41,046 nucleotides of DNA from Candidatus Solincola daggyaiensis (GTDB taxonomy: Bacteria; Actinomycetota; Geothermincolia; Geothermincolales; RBG-13-55-18). The stretch lies in contig MU158528.1 in assembly GCA_015711825.1 (NCBI GenBank), positions 4,320-45,365 of the forward strand, written 5' to 3'. The position numbers and the translations under genes were made by a program. The notes under the pieces were generated by a model. That model was not told the DNA's origin, did not search any database, and saw only the letters and a list, made by a program, of their open reading frames with translations. This document shows, in pieces, positions 10,353 to 18,800 of the stretch (positions within the stretch are counted from its first letter, which is position 1; every line of letters begins with the position of its first letter).

Positions 10353-11996
10353 TCAGGCCTTGCTTTTCTTGGCGCTTTTCTTGGCGCTTTTCTTGGCGGC
10401 GGAGGCCTTCTTGGCCGCTTTCTTCGCAGGAGCCTTCTTGGCCGCGCCGGAGGACCTCGCCTTCAGCGCCAGCTTCTTCTTTTCCAGCAGGCCCTTTTGC
10501 ACGGCGCGGTTTATGGCGTTGATATAGGCGCGGGCGCTGGCCTCGATGATGTCCGGGCTCACCCCCCGGCCCACCACCTCGTGGCCCTCCACGTCCAGCT
10601 TGATGGTCACGTCCCCCATGGCGTCCAGGCCCTTGGTGATGGCCTGCACCTGGTAGGCCTTGAGCTTGGCCTTGACCTTGGTGGCCTTGAGGATGGCCTT
10701 GCATACCGCGTCCACCTGGCCGTCGCCGGTGGAGGTGGCCTCGTAGCTCTTGCCCTCGCGGGAGAGCTTGACCGCGGCGATGGGTATGGCGCCCGTGCCC
10801 GAGGAAGACTGCATGTAGTCGAGCTGGAAGAGCTCCTCCAGGGTGCGGATCTCGTCCAGGGCGATGGCCTCGATGTCCTTTACCGAGATCTCCTTTTTCT
10901 TGCCCGCCAGCTCCTTGAAGCGTATGAAAGCCCGCTCCAGCCCCTTGTCGTCGAGGTAGAAGCCCATCTCCTCCAGCTTGGCCTTGAGGGCGTGGCGGCC
11001 GGAGTGTTTGCCCAGGTAGATCTCCGACTCAACCAGGCCCACGTCCTCTGGGCTCATGATCTCGTAGGTCTGGCGGTGCTTGAGCACCCCGTCCTGGTGT
11101 ATTCCCGACTCGTGCGCGAAGGCGTTCTCCCCCACCACCGCCTTGTTGGGCTGCACGTTATATCCGGTGAGCATGGACACCAGGCGCGAGGTCTGGTAGA
11201 TCTCGCGCGTGTTCACTCCCGTGGTCATATCGGTGGCGTCGCGCCGGGTGTTGATGATCATCACGATCTCCTCCAGGGAGGCGTTGCCGGCGCGCTCGCC
11301 CAGGCCGTTCACGGCGCATTCTATCTGACGCGCGCCCGCCTTGGCGGCGGCGATGGAGTTGGCCACCGCCAGGCCCAGGTCGTTATGGCAGTGCACGCTC
11401 ACCACCACTTTCTCTATTCCGGGCACGTTTTCCATGACCCCCCGCACCAACGCCGCGAACTCGTCCGGCAGGGCGTATCCCACGGTATCGGGGATATTGA
11501 TCACCGTGGCTCCCGCCTTGATGGCGGCGGCATAGACCTGGTAGAGGAAGGCGGGGTCGGAGCGCGTGGCGTCCATGGCCGAGAACTCCACGTTTTCCAC
11601 GTATTTGCGGGCGTAGGCCACCGCCTCGCGGGCCATCTCCAGCACCTGCTTGGGCGTCTTCTTCAGCTGGTACTTCATGTGGTATTCGGACGTCGAGAGA
11701 AAGGTGTGTATGAGCGGCCTCTCCGCGTACATCAGGGCCTCCCAGGCCCAGTCGATATCGTTGCGGTCGGTGCGGGCGAGGGCGCAGATGACCGGGCCCT
11801 TGACCGTCTTGGCCACCGCCTTCACCGCCTCGAAATCGGAGGGGCTGGAAACGGGAAAGCCGGCCTCGATGACGTCCACCTCCAGGCGCGCGAGCTGCTC
11901 GGCGATCTCCACCTTCTCCCTCTGGTTGAGGCTGATCCCCGGCGCCTGCTCGCCGTCACGCAACGTGGTGTCGAATATGTAGATCCTTTCCGTCAT
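10353..11996 (-). CDS. leuA: 2-Isopropylmalate synthase with a Lys/Ala-rich C-terminal tail
   Basis: A 547-residue enzyme that condenses 3-methyl-2-oxobutanoate with acetyl-CoA, the committed step of leucine synthesis. The barrel begins IFDTTLRDGEQAPGISL (about 7-23) and has the metal-binding HCHNDLGLAVANS segment near residue 203. The LeuA dimer (leucine feedback) domain runs from about 390 to 510. After it comes an unusual tail of about 33 residues (515-547) made almost only of Lys, Ala and Ser, with 13 lysines and no acidic residue, resembling a histone H1-like tail. The catalytic and regulatory parts look complete, so it should be active. The ATG at 11996 has GGGGAGGAA upstream. The gene lies 22 nt after serA. 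Confidence 0.94.
   Translation of the reverse strand: MTERIYIFDTTLRDGEQAPGISLNQREKVEIAEQLARLEVDVIEAGFPVSSPSDFEAVKAVAKTVKGPVICALARTDRNDIDWAWEALMYAERPLIHTFLSTSEYHMKYQLKKTPKQVLEMAREAVAYARKYVENVEFSAMDATRSDPAFLYQVYAAAIKAGATVINIPDTVGYALPDEFAALVRGVMENVPGIEKVVVSVHCHNDLGLAVANSIAAAKAGARQIECAVNGLGERAGNASLEEIVMIINTRRDATDMTTGVNTREIYQTSRLVSMLTGYNVQPNKAVVGENAFAHESGIHQDGVLKHRQTYEIMSPEDVGLVESEIYLGKHSGRHALKAKLEEMGFYLDDKGLERAFIRFKELAGKKKEISVKDIEAIALDEIRTLEELFQLDYMQSSSGTGAIPIAAVKLSREGKSYEATSTGDGQVDAVCKAILKATKVKAKLKAYQVQAITKGLDAMGDVTIKLDVEGHEVVGRGVSPDIIEASARAYINAINRAVQKGLLEKKKLALKARSSGAAKKAPAKKAAKKASAAKKSAKKSAKKSKA
10356..10454 (-). repeat. Coding repeat for the Lys/Ala/Ser tail of LeuA
   Basis: This stretch encodes residues 515-547 of LeuA. 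On the plus strand it contains near-perfect tandem copies of a 12-base unit (CTTTTCTTGGCG) at about 10371-10396, then degenerate copies. The unit encodes KKSA or KKAA-type tetrapeptides. Such a repeat can change length by slippage without shifting frame. Confidence 0.8.
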
Positions 11997-12018
11997 GGCC
12001 TATTCCTCCCCCGACGAC

Positions 12019-13602
12019 TCACCACAGCACGATGAACCTGCAGTCCCTCACCCTGGGCACCGCCCGGATCTCCTCCATCACCTCGTCGGGAATGGGGATA
12101 TCCACGTTGATGCCCATCACCGCCTCTCCGCCTATCTTGCGCCTTCCCACCTGCATGTGGGCGATGTTGATGTCGTGGTCCCCGAGGATGGTGCCTATCT
12201 TCCCAATCATCCCCGGGACATCATCATAGCGGAAAAAGGCCATGTACTGCGAGGGCCCGAGGTCGATATCGTACTCGTAAACGTGCACGAAGCGCTCGGC
12301 GTTGGAAAGCCCTACCAGGGTGCCTCCCACCGCCACCTCATTCCCGTCGCGGCGCCCGCGCACCATCACCAGGTTGACGTAGTCGCGCGTCTGCTCGGAT
12401 TTGGTCTCCCTGACCGCGATGCCGCGCTCCTTGGCGAACAAGGGGGCGTTGATGTAGTTCACCGGCTCGAACACTATTTTCTGGAAAAAGCCCTTGAGCA
12501 CCGCCACCGTGAGCACCCCGGTCTCGTATTCCGCCAGGCCGCCCAGGTATTCCACCTCGATCTCGTCCACATGCCCCTCCACCAGGTGGGTGAGGAGCAG
12601 CCCGAGCTTTTCCGCCAGGGGAAGGAAGAGGCGCACAGACTCGTCGATTTCCGCGGGCACGGGAAGGTTGACCACGTTGGCCACGAATTCCCCTTTCAGG
12701 GCGGCGCTGACGAACTCGGCGATCATGGTACCGGCGCGGTCCTGGGCTTCCTGGGTGGACGCCCCTATGTGCGGGGTGGCGATGACCTTGGGGTGCTCTA
12801 TGAGCGGGCATTCCGTCGCCGGCTCGTTCTCGAAGACGTCCAGGGCGGCCCCTGCCACCTTGCCGGAGTCCAGCGCGGCGAGAAGCGCGTCCTCGTCGAT
12901 GATGCCTCCCCGGGCCACGTTTAGCACGCGCACCCCGTCCTTCATCTTCGCGAACTCCGCCTCCCCCAGGAGGTGGTAGGTGTCCTTGGTTTTAGGCAGG
13001 TGAACGGTTATGAAATCGCACTGCGACAGAAGGTCTTCGAGGTGGGGCACCAACTCCACCCCCAGCCTCTTCGCCTTGTCCTCCGAGATGTAAGGGTCGA
13101 AGGCCACCACGCGCATGCCGAAGGCCAGGCAGCGCTGCGCCACCAGGGTGCCGATGCGCCCCAGCCCTATGATCCCCATGACCTTGTGGTAGAGCTCCAC
13201 TCCCTCGAACCTGGAGCGTTCCCAGCATTTGCCTCTCAGGGAGTTGACCGCCTCGGGGATGTTGCGGCACAAGGCCATGAGCAAGGCCATGGTCTGCTCG
13301 GCGGCGGAGATGATGTTGCTCTGGGGGGCGTTGATGACCATTATCCCCTTCTTGGTAGCCGCCTCCACGTCGATGTTGTCCACCCCCACCCCGGCGCGCC
13401 CGATGACCTTCATGCGCTCCGCGGCCCGGATGAGCTCGGCGTCCACCCGGGTGGCGCTGCGCACGATGAGGGCCTCGTAGCCGCCGATGCGTCCGAGGAG
13501 CTCCTCGCGGGTCATATCCGGGAGGTAGTCGACCTCGAAATCCCTGCGCAGCAGCTCTATGCCGCTCTCCGCGATCTTCTCCTTGACCAGGACGCGAGCC
13601 AA
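12019..13602 (-). CDS. serA: D-3-Phosphoglycerate dehydrogenase, long ACT-domain form
   Basis: A 527-residue NAD-dependent dehydrogenase that oxidises 3-phosphoglycerate to 3-phosphohydroxypyruvate, the first step of serine synthesis. The catalytic half has GRAGVGVDNID (about 89-99), the Rossmann GLGRIG motif (about 147-152) and ARGGIIDEDAL. The catalytic histidine is in TPHIGASTQEAQ. The C-terminal half is the intervening (ASB) domain followed by an ACT domain, seen in FRYDDVPGMIGKIG. This is the long, serine-sensitive layout. Translation appears to start at TTG (13602) with GGAGG upstream; no closer ATG fits the family N-terminus. It lies between the SerC-like aminotransferase gene and leuA, linking serine and leucine synthesis in one transcript. 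Confidence 0.95.
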   Translation of the reverse strand: MARVLVKEKIAESGIELLRRDFEVDYLPDMTREELLGRIGGYEALIVRSATRVDAELIRAAERMKVIGRAGVGVDNIDVEAATKKGIMVINAPQSNIISAAEQTMALLMALCRNIPEAVNSLRGKCWERSRFEGVELYHKVMGIIGLGRIGTLVAQRCLAFGMRVVAFDPYISEDKAKRLGVELVPHLEDLLSQCDFITVHLPKTKDTYHLLGEAEFAKMKDGVRVLNVARGGIIDEDALLAALDSGKVAGAALDVFENEPATECPLIEHPKVIATPHIGASTQEAQDRAGTMIAEFVSAALKGEFVANVVNLPVPAEIDESVRLFLPLAEKLGLLLTHLVEGHVDEIEVEYLGGLAEYETGVLTVAVLKGFFQKIVFEPVNYINAPLFAKERGIAVRETKSEQTRDYVNLVMVRGRRDGNEVAVGGTLVGLSNAERFVHVYEYDIDLGPSQYMAFFRYDDVPGMIGKIGTILGDHDINIAHMQVGRRKIGGEAVMGINVDIPIPDEVMEEIRAVPRVRDCRFIVLW

Positions 13603-13655
13603 CTCTCAGCCCTCCTCTCTTCGCCTTCGCCTCCGGCGCGCCGCGGCCCTCAAGC

Positions 13656-14825
13656 TCACGGCCGCGCGCTTCCGGTCAACTCCATGTACCTACTCTCCGC
13701 CGCCGCCAGGCCGCTTCCCAGCTCCAGCCGATGACCGAGCGCCGTCAGGGTCATCTCCAGGGCGGAAAGCGCGACGACCATGTCGAAGAAATTGTAGTAG
13801 CCCACGTGCCCGATGCGGAATATCTTTCCCTTCAGGCGGTCCTGTCCGCCGGCGATGATCACGCCGTGAACGCGGTTCATATGCCTGACGACATCTCCCC
13901 CGCTTATGCCCTGCGGCGCCTTCACCGCGGTCACCGCGAAGGCCCCTTGCAGGGCTTTGGGAAACAATTCCAGCCCCATGGCCCGCACCGCGTCCCTGGT
14001 GCACAGGGCCAGCACGCGGTGCCGCTCCCACGCCTCCTCCAGGCCCTCCGCCAGGAGCAGCTCCACCGCCTCGGACATGGCCTTCACCAGCCCGATGGCG
14101 GGCGTGTAGGGCGTCTCCGGGCTTTGGGAGTCGTACTTTTTACGCGCCTTCTTGAAGCAGAAGTAATAGGCGGGGGAATCGGCGGCCTCTATGAGCTCCC
14201 ACGCCTTGGCGCTCACCGCCGCCGCCGCCAGGCCGGGCGGGGTCATCAGCGCCTTCTGGGAGCCGGTCACCAACACGTCCACGCCCCATTCGTCGGTACG
14301 CAGCTCCAGCGCCCCCGCCCCGCTGATGGAGTCCACCACCAGGATGGCGGGGGTATCCCTCACCACCTCCCCGATGCATTTGACGTCGTTCACCACCCCG
14401 GTGGAGGTCTCGCTGTGGGTGACGAAGACCCCTTTGATGTCCGGCTTGTCCTTCAGGAGCGCCGCTATGACCTCGGGGTCGGCCGCCTCGTCCCAGGGAT
14501 ATTCGTAGAGCTCGACCGACAGCTTGTACACTTTGGCTATCTCCGCGAAGCGTTGTCCGAACTTCCCGCCCACCGCCACCAGCACGCGATCGCCGGGGCT
14601 GAAGCAGTTGGCCACCGCCCCCTCCATGGCACCCGTGCCGGATGCGGCGAAGGTTAGCACGTGGTTGGAGGTGAGCAGGACCTTCTTCAACCCCTCCACC
14701 ATGCGCACGAAGATCTCCGTGTACGCCGGCGTGCGGTGGTGGATCATGGGCTCCGCCTGCGCCAGGCTTACCTGGTAGGGGATGGGCGTGGGACCCGGGG
14801 TCATGAGATACTCCTTGCGAATCAT
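13656..14825 (-). CDS. Class V aminotransferase, probable SerC substitute (serine/alanine--glyoxylate type)
   Basis: A 389-residue fold-type I PLP aminotransferase of the alanine-glyoxylate/serine-pyruvate group (COG0075). LMTPGPTPIP (about 7-16) is the family N-terminus. SGTGAMEGAV contacts the cofactor phosphate. VVDSISGAGAL supplies the PLP-ring aspartate, and the Schiff-base lysine is in GSQKALMTPPG. It directly precedes serA and no classical serC is present. The likely job is transamination of phosphohydroxypyruvate to phosphoserine, as shown for related archaeal-type enzymes; serine-glyoxylate or aspartate aminotransferase activity is the alternative. The ATG at 14825 has AGGAGG 6 nt upstream. 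It appears to be the first gene of a long leftward operon. Confidence 0.85.
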   Translation of the reverse strand: MIRKEYLMTPGPTPIPYQVSLAQAEPMIHHRTPAYTEIFVRMVEGLKKVLLTSNHVLTFAASGTGAMEGAVANCFSPGDRVLVAVGGKFGQRFAEIAKVYKLSVELYEYPWDEAADPEVIAALLKDKPDIKGVFVTHSETSTGVVNDVKCIGEVVRDTPAILVVDSISGAGALELRTDEWGVDVLVTGSQKALMTPPGLAAAAVSAKAWELIEAADSPAYYFCFKKARKKYDSQSPETPYTPAIGLVKAMSEAVELLLAEGLEEAWERHRVLALCTRDAVRAMGLELFPKALQGAFAVTAVKAPQGISGGDVVRHMNRVHGVIIAGGQDRLKGKIFRIGHVGYYNFFDMVVALSALEMTLTALGHRLELGSGLAAAESRYMELTGSARP

Positions 14826-14927
14826 TACCGTCCTCCTGTCGATCGTCCTTCCGCCTTCACCCGGTTTTCAGGGTAACCTCCACCCTTTTCACGCTTGCCA
14901 TGATTGCTCGCGCATACCTCCCGCCAC

Positions 14928-14950
14928 GAAGCCCCTTCAAAGGGGGCTTC
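14928..14950 (-). promoter_or_regulatory. Leader hairpin upstream of the aminotransferase gene
   Basis: An exact 8-bp inverted repeat, GAAGCCCC and GGGGCTTC, flanks a 7-nt loop. It lies about 100 nt before the aminotransferase ATG in the predicted leader and has no T-run on the minus strand. It could be an attenuation, stability or protein-binding element. It is only a structural observation. Confidence 0.45.
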
Positions 14951-14972
14951 GCCCTGCAACGGGTTATGTCCT

Positions 14973-15000
14973 CTAATAATAACAGAAATCCCCGCGTCAA
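14973..15000 (-). promoter_or_regulatory. Promoter for the aminotransferase-serA-leuACDB-ilvE-cimA operon
   Basis: The minus strand has TTGACG (15000-14995) and, 16 bp on, TATTAG (14978-14973). The overlapping TGTTATTAT (14984-14976) matches an extended -10. It is a sharp AT-rich island in a GC-rich gap, with a predicted transcript start near 14966-14970. Which of the two -10 registers is used cannot be told. Confidence 0.5.
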
Positions 15001-15201
15001 GGGTTTCGCTCTCCCCGCGGACTTTCCGCCGCTCCTAAAGCCCTCATCACGCGGTGGAGGCGGCGAGTGCTTGCAGCGCGGGAAGCGGAAAAACCCCTCA
15101 TCCTGGAACGAGGCCGGCAAGCCTAAAAACGTGCCATGCCGCCATGGCGCGATCCGCGGTGACGGACCCCTCGGGCTCGGAGACCGAGGGAGGTCTTTGC
15201 C

Positions 15202-16197
15202 CTATTCTCGCCGCAACCAGCTCATCATGGAGCGCAGTTCCTTGCCCACGCGCTCGATGAGATGCTCGGAGTCGCGGCGGCGCAGGGCGTGATAGACCGG
15301 CCTTCCCGCCTGGTTTTCCAGTATCCACTCGCGGGCGAACTCGCCGCTCACCACCTCCTCCAGGATGCGGCGCATCTCCGCGCGGGTTTCCTGGGTGATG
15401 ATCCGCCTGCCGCGCGTGACGTCCCCGTATTCCGCAGTGTCGCTTATGGAATAGCGCATGTAGGAAATCCCGCCCTCGTAGATGAGGTCCACGATGAGCT
15501 TGAGCTCGTGCAGACACTCGAAATAGGCTATCTCCGGCTGGTATCCCGCCTCCACCAGGGTATCGAACCCGGCGCGGATGAGCTCGGAGACGCCGCCGCA
15601 GAGCACGCACTGCTCCCCGAAGAGGTCGGTCTCCGTCTCCTCCTCGAAGGTGGTCCTGATGACCCCCGCGCGCGTCGCTCCCAGGCCCTTGGCGTAGGCC
15701 AGCCCCGTGGCCAGGGCACGCCCGGTATAGTCCTGGTGCACGGCCACCAGGGAGGGGACACCGCTGCCCTGCTCGTACATGCGGCGCACCATGTGTCCCG
15801 GACCCTTGGGGGCCACCATGACCACGTCCACGAAACGGGGAGGGACGACCTGGTGGTAATGGATGTTGAAGCCGTGGGCGAAGAAGAGGGCGTCGCCCTC
15901 CTTCAGCCCGGGCTCGACGCTCTCGCTGTAGATGCGGCGGTGGTCCTGGTCGGGGACGAGGATCATCACGATGTCTCCCGCCTCCGCCGCCTCCGCGACC
16001 CCCGCCACCTCCAGGCCCGCATGCATGGCCTTCTGCCGCGAGGGGCTGTTCTCCCGCAGCCCCACCACCACCTCCACGCCGGAGTCCTTGAGGTTGAGAG
16101 CGTGGGCATGTCCCTGGCTCCCGAAACCTATTATCGCCACCTTTTTCCCCTCCAGGAGGGAAAGGTCCGCGTCGCGGTCGTAATAGATCTCTGCCAT
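15202..16197 (-). CDS. ilvC: Ketol-acid reductoisomerase (NADPH type)
   Basis: A 331-residue class I enzyme that converts 2-acetolactate or 2-aceto-2-hydroxybutanoate to the dihydroxy acids, using Mg2+ and NADPH. The Rossmann motif [17 protein letters not shown] (about 24-40) is followed by a beta2-alphaB loop [11 protein letters not shown], whose serines and arginine are the usual NADPH phosphate-binding set. HGFNIHYHQ, the acidic metal ligands in DLFGEQ, and [13 protein letters not shown] are present. [18 protein letters not shown] completes the knotted domain. The ATG at 16197 has GAGGAGGT 5-6 nt upstream. It lies in the ilv cluster but has its own upstream gap with a candidate promoter. 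Confidence 0.97.
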   Translation of the reverse strand: MAEIYYDRDADLSLLEGKKVAIIGFGSQGHAHALNLKDSGVEVVVGLRENSPSRQKAMHAGLEVAGVAEAAEAGDIVMILVPDQDHRRIYSESVEPGLKEGDALFFAHGFNIHYHQVVPPRFVDVVMVAPKGPGHMVRRMYEQGSGVPSLVAVHQDYTGRALATGLAYAKGLGATRAGVIRTTFEEETETDLFGEQCVLCGGVSELIRAGFDTLVEAGYQPEIAYFECLHELKLIVDLIYEGGISYMRYSISDTAEYGDVTRGRRIITQETRAEMRRILEEVVSGEFAREWILENQAGRPVYHALRRRDSEHLIERVGKELRSMMSWLRRE

Positions 16198-16531
16198 TTT
16201 CTACCTCCTCAGGCTTTAGCTTATTCCCGCACCCGGGCACCCTGGCGGCTGCAGGGCCGATTTCTCGCTATCATACCAGACGCCTCCCCCATCGCAGCGC
16301 TCTCCCGTCAGTCCCGGACCTCGCGCCCGGGCATGAGCGCGGAACGCAGGCCGTACGCAAGCGCTCTCGCTCAGGTTCGGCGAAAATCGAGGCCCCGCGG
16401 GAACAAGGAACGCGTCTTACCGTGATCATGCCCGTGCAATACGCGCCGTGAAGCGTTTTCCGCTCCCTCTCCACCGCCATGCGTCGCGGTTCTCGCCGAG
16501 GCGTCGATATCCGCTCTTCAAGCCACCAGGC
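16198..16531. other. Intergenic region between ilvN and ilvC
   Basis: 334 bp with no supported gene; a 69-codon open frame (16480-16271, minus) has an Arg-rich, unconserved translation. The only recognisable signal is the extended -10 candidate at 16270-16278, giving a leader of about 65 nt for ilvC. No T-run terminator after ilvN was seen. Confidence 0.6.
16270..16278 (-). promoter_or_regulatory. Extended -10 promoter candidate for ilvC
   Basis: The minus strand reads TGGTATGAT, matching TGn plus a -10 box with five of six consensus bases. No -35 box is evident 16-18 bp upstream, as is common for extended -10 promoters. The predicted start is near 16263, about 65 nt before the ilvC ATG. Confidence 0.42.
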
Positions 16532-17008
16532 CTATTTGCCGCGCGGCAGCGCCACCTTTCCCGTCCGCACCAGCTCCTTGATGCCGTAGGGCTTTACCAG
16601 ATCCTCGAAGGCGCTGAGCTTGGAGGCGTTCCCGGTCACCTCCACGGTGATGCTCTCGCGGGACACGTCCACGATGTTGCCGCGAAAGATGTCCGCGATC
16701 TCGATGATCTCGGAGCGGTTGGAGGTGTCCGCCCTCACCTTCACCATCACCATCTCCCTGGCCACCGAGGCCTCGGGATCCAGGTCCACGATCTCGATGA
16801 CGTTGACCAGCTTGTGGAGCTGCTTGCGCACCTGTTCCAGGGAGTGCTCCGCCACGTCCACCACGATGGTCATGCGCGATATGTCCGGCTTTTCCGTCGT
16901 CCCCACCGCCAGGCTCTCGATGTTGAAACCGCGGCGGGCGAAGAGCTCCGCCACCCTCGCCAGCACCCCGGGCTTGTTCTCCACCAGCACGGAAAGCGTG
17001 TGTTTCAT
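16532..17008 (-). CDS. ilvN: Acetolactate synthase small (regulatory) subunit
   Basis: A 158-residue regulatory subunit that activates IlvB and gives valine feedback inhibition. The N-terminal ACT domain begins HTLSVLVENKPGVLARVAELFARRG-like (about 3-27), with the NKPGVL valine-binding loop. A second ALS-type domain runs from about 75 to 155, with SRESITVEVTG. I chose the ATG at 17008 because AAGGGG lies 8 nt upstream and MKHTLSV is the family N-terminus; slightly earlier starts at 17014 or 17017 cannot be excluded. It is 12 nt downstream of ilvB, in the same transcript. Confidence 0.95.
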   Translation of the reverse strand: MKHTLSVLVENKPGVLARVAELFARRGFNIESLAVGTTEKPDISRMTIVVDVAEHSLEQVRKQLHKLVNVIEIVDLDPEASVAREMVMVKVRADTSNRSEIIEIADIFRGNIVDVSRESITVEVTGNASKLSAFEDLVKPYGIKELVRTGKVALPRGK

Positions 17009-17020
17009 CCCCATCACCCC

Positions 17021-18769
17021 TTAGAGGAAGGGCTCCTCGGCCTTTTCAGGGTGGATCTTCTCCACCGGGTAGAGCATGTCCCCGATCATGTCGTAGAGGG
17101 GCGCGCCCGGGGCCACCATGGGATAGACGTTCTCCTCCGGCTCCACGCGGAAATCGATGACCGCCGGGCAGTCGGCCTCCATGGCCTCCAGCAGCGCGGG
17201 CTCGACCTCCTCGGGCTCCCTGACGCGCAATCCCTTGGCCCCGTAGGCCTCCGCCAAGGCCACGAAGTCGGGGCAATCGCGCTCCCTCTCCAGGCAGGAG
17301 CAGGAATAGGTGCGACCGTAGAAGAGCTGCTGCCACTGGCGCACCATGCCCAGATAACCGTTATTGAGGATGGCCACCTTGACCGGCGCGCCCTCCAGCA
17401 CCGCCGTGGCCATCTCCTGCAAGGTCATCTGGAAGCTCCCGTCCCCCGCGATGTCGATGACCAGCTCATCGGGCTTCCCGAGCTGGGCCCCGATGGCGGC
17501 GGGGAACCCGAAGCCCATGGTCCCAAGGCCGCCGGAGGAGATGAAACGGCGCGGCTTTTCCATGGGATAATACTGCGCCGCCCACATCTGGTTCTGCCCC
17601 ACTTCGGTGCAGATGATGGCCTCCCCCCGCGTGACCTCATATATCTTCTCCACCACGAACTGCGGTTTCAACCCGCCGCTCTTGTCGTAGGCCAGGGGGT
17701 ACTTGCGCTTCCATTCCGATATGAGACGGTTCCACTCCCCGCGGTCCGGTTTCTCCGTCTCCGCCTTTATCTCCTTGACCGCCGCGTTGAGATCGCGCAG
17801 GACCTGCTTCGCGTCGCCCACGATGGGGATATGGGCATAGACGTTCTTGCCGATCTCGGCGGGATCGATATCGATGTGCACCACCGTGGCCTTGGGGGCG
17901 AACTCCGAGAGCTTGCCGGTGATGCGGTCGTCGAAGCGCGCCCCCACCGCGATGATGAGGTCCGTCTCGCACATGGCGTAATTGGCGCACCGCGTGCCGT
18001 GCATGCCCAGCATCCCCAGGGATAGCTTGTGGGTCTCCGGGAAGGCCCCCTTGCCCATGAGGGTGTGGGTGACGAAGATGCCGTTGTCCACCGCCAGCCT
18101 CTTGAGTTCCGCGGCGGCGTTGGAGGTTATCACCCCTCCCCCGGCGTAGATGACGGGATTGCGGGCGCGCAGGATGGCCTGGGCTGCGAGCTTGATCTGC
18201 TTTTTGTGCCCTTTGTAGGTGGGTTTGTAGCCGCGCAGCGCGGGATGCTCGCGCCGGTGATAGGTGAGCTCGCCGCGGGAGACGTCCACCGGCACGTCTA
18301 TGACCACCGGCCCCGGCCTGCCCGTGGAGGCGATGTAGAAGGCCTCCTGCACCACGTCGGGGATATCCGCGGGGTCCTTCACCAGGTAGTTGTGCTTGGC
18401 TATGGGCATGGTGATCCCGGTGGTGTCCGCCTCCTGGAAGGCGTCGGTCCCTATGAGGTTGGTGGCCACCTGTCCGGTTATGGCCACCAGGGGCACGGAG
18501 TCCATGAAGGCGTTCGCTATCCCCGTCACCAGGTTGGTGGCGCCGGGACCGGAGGTCGCCATGCACACCCCCACCCTTCCGGTGGCGCGGGCATAGCCGT
18601 CCGCCGCGTGGGCGGCCCCCTGCTCGTGGCGGGTGAGCACCTTGCGGATGCGGCTGTGATGCAACTCGTCGAAGACGGGCAGGAGCACGCCTCCCGGGAT
18701 GCCGAAGATTATCTCCACCCCTTCCTCCTCCAGGCTTTTAACCAGCGCCTTGGCTCCCGTCATCTTCAC
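17021..18769 (-). CDS. ilvB: Acetolactate synthase large (catalytic) subunit
   Basis: A 582-residue ThDP-dependent enzyme forming 2-acetolactate from two pyruvates, or 2-aceto-2-hydroxybutanoate from pyruvate and 2-oxobutanoate. FGIPGGVLLPVFDEL (about 22-36) and the catalytic glutamate in TRHEQGAAHAADGYARATG (about 44-62) are intact. The ThDP motif runs from IAGDGSFQMT to ILNNGYLGMVRQW. The FAD-binding middle domain is present. The start at 18769 (MKMTGAKALVKSLEEEG) aligns with the usual N-terminus. The gene lies between ilvD (31-nt gap) and ilvN (12-nt gap), so ilvDBN form one operon. Confidence 0.97.
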   Translation of the reverse strand: MKMTGAKALVKSLEEEGVEIIFGIPGGVLLPVFDELHHSRIRKVLTRHEQGAAHAADGYARATGRVGVCMATSGPGATNLVTGIANAFMDSVPLVAITGQVATNLIGTDAFQEADTTGITMPIAKHNYLVKDPADIPDVVQEAFYIASTGRPGPVVIDVPVDVSRGELTYHRREHPALRGYKPTYKGHKKQIKLAAQAILRARNPVIYAGGGVITSNAAAELKRLAVDNGIFVTHTLMGKGAFPETHKLSLGMLGMHGTRCANYAMCETDLIIAVGARFDDRITGKLSEFAPKATVVHIDIDPAEIGKNVYAHIPIVGDAKQVLRDLNAAVKEIKAETEKPDRGEWNRLISEWKRKYPLAYDKSGGLKPQFVVEKIYEVTRGEAIICTEVGQNQMWAAQYYPMEKPRRFISSGGLGTMGFGFPAAIGAQLGKPDELVIDIAGDGSFQMTLQEMATAVLEGAPVKVAILNNGYLGMVRQWQQLFYGRTYSCSCLERERDCPDFVALAEAYGAKGLRVREPEEVEPALLEAMEADCPAVIDFRVEPEENVYPMVAPGAPLYDMIGDMLYPVEKIHPEKAEEPFL

Positions 18770-18800
18770 GCCCTACCGCCTTTCTCCCTTTAAGCCGATC

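Larger units (their letters stand above)
14826..15201. other. Intergenic region with promoter and leader of the aminotransferase-serA-leu operon
   Basis: 376 bp without a convincing gene. Starting from ilvC it holds a GC-rich inverted repeat at 15168-15190 without a T-run. Next is an AT-rich island at about 14971-14990 that looks like a promoter. A leader of about 140 nt follows, containing a strong hairpin (14928-14950) and tiny frames, one of 8 codons starting near 14919 right behind GGGAGGT. No T-box or known riboswitch core was recognised. Confidence 0.6.

Noticed and set aside
14857-15120. 87-codon frame between ilvC and the aminotransferase gene
   Set aside because: Composition is unlike neighbouring proteins, there is no ribosome binding site at its start, and it crosses the predicted promoter and leader hairpin.
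15168-15190. Inverted repeat CCCTCGG/CCGAGGG just after ilvC as a terminator
   Set aside because: It lies at the right place but no T-run follows on the minus strand, so I do not call it a terminator.
16271-16480. 69-codon frame between ilvN and ilvC
   Set aside because: Arg-rich translation without motif or ribosome binding site, overlapping the ilvC promoter candidate.
14826-16531. T-box or amino-acid riboswitch for the ilv/leu genes
   Set aside because: No T-box TGGNACCGCG-like core or other known riboswitch core was found in the gaps upstream of ilvC, the aminotransferase gene or ilvD.
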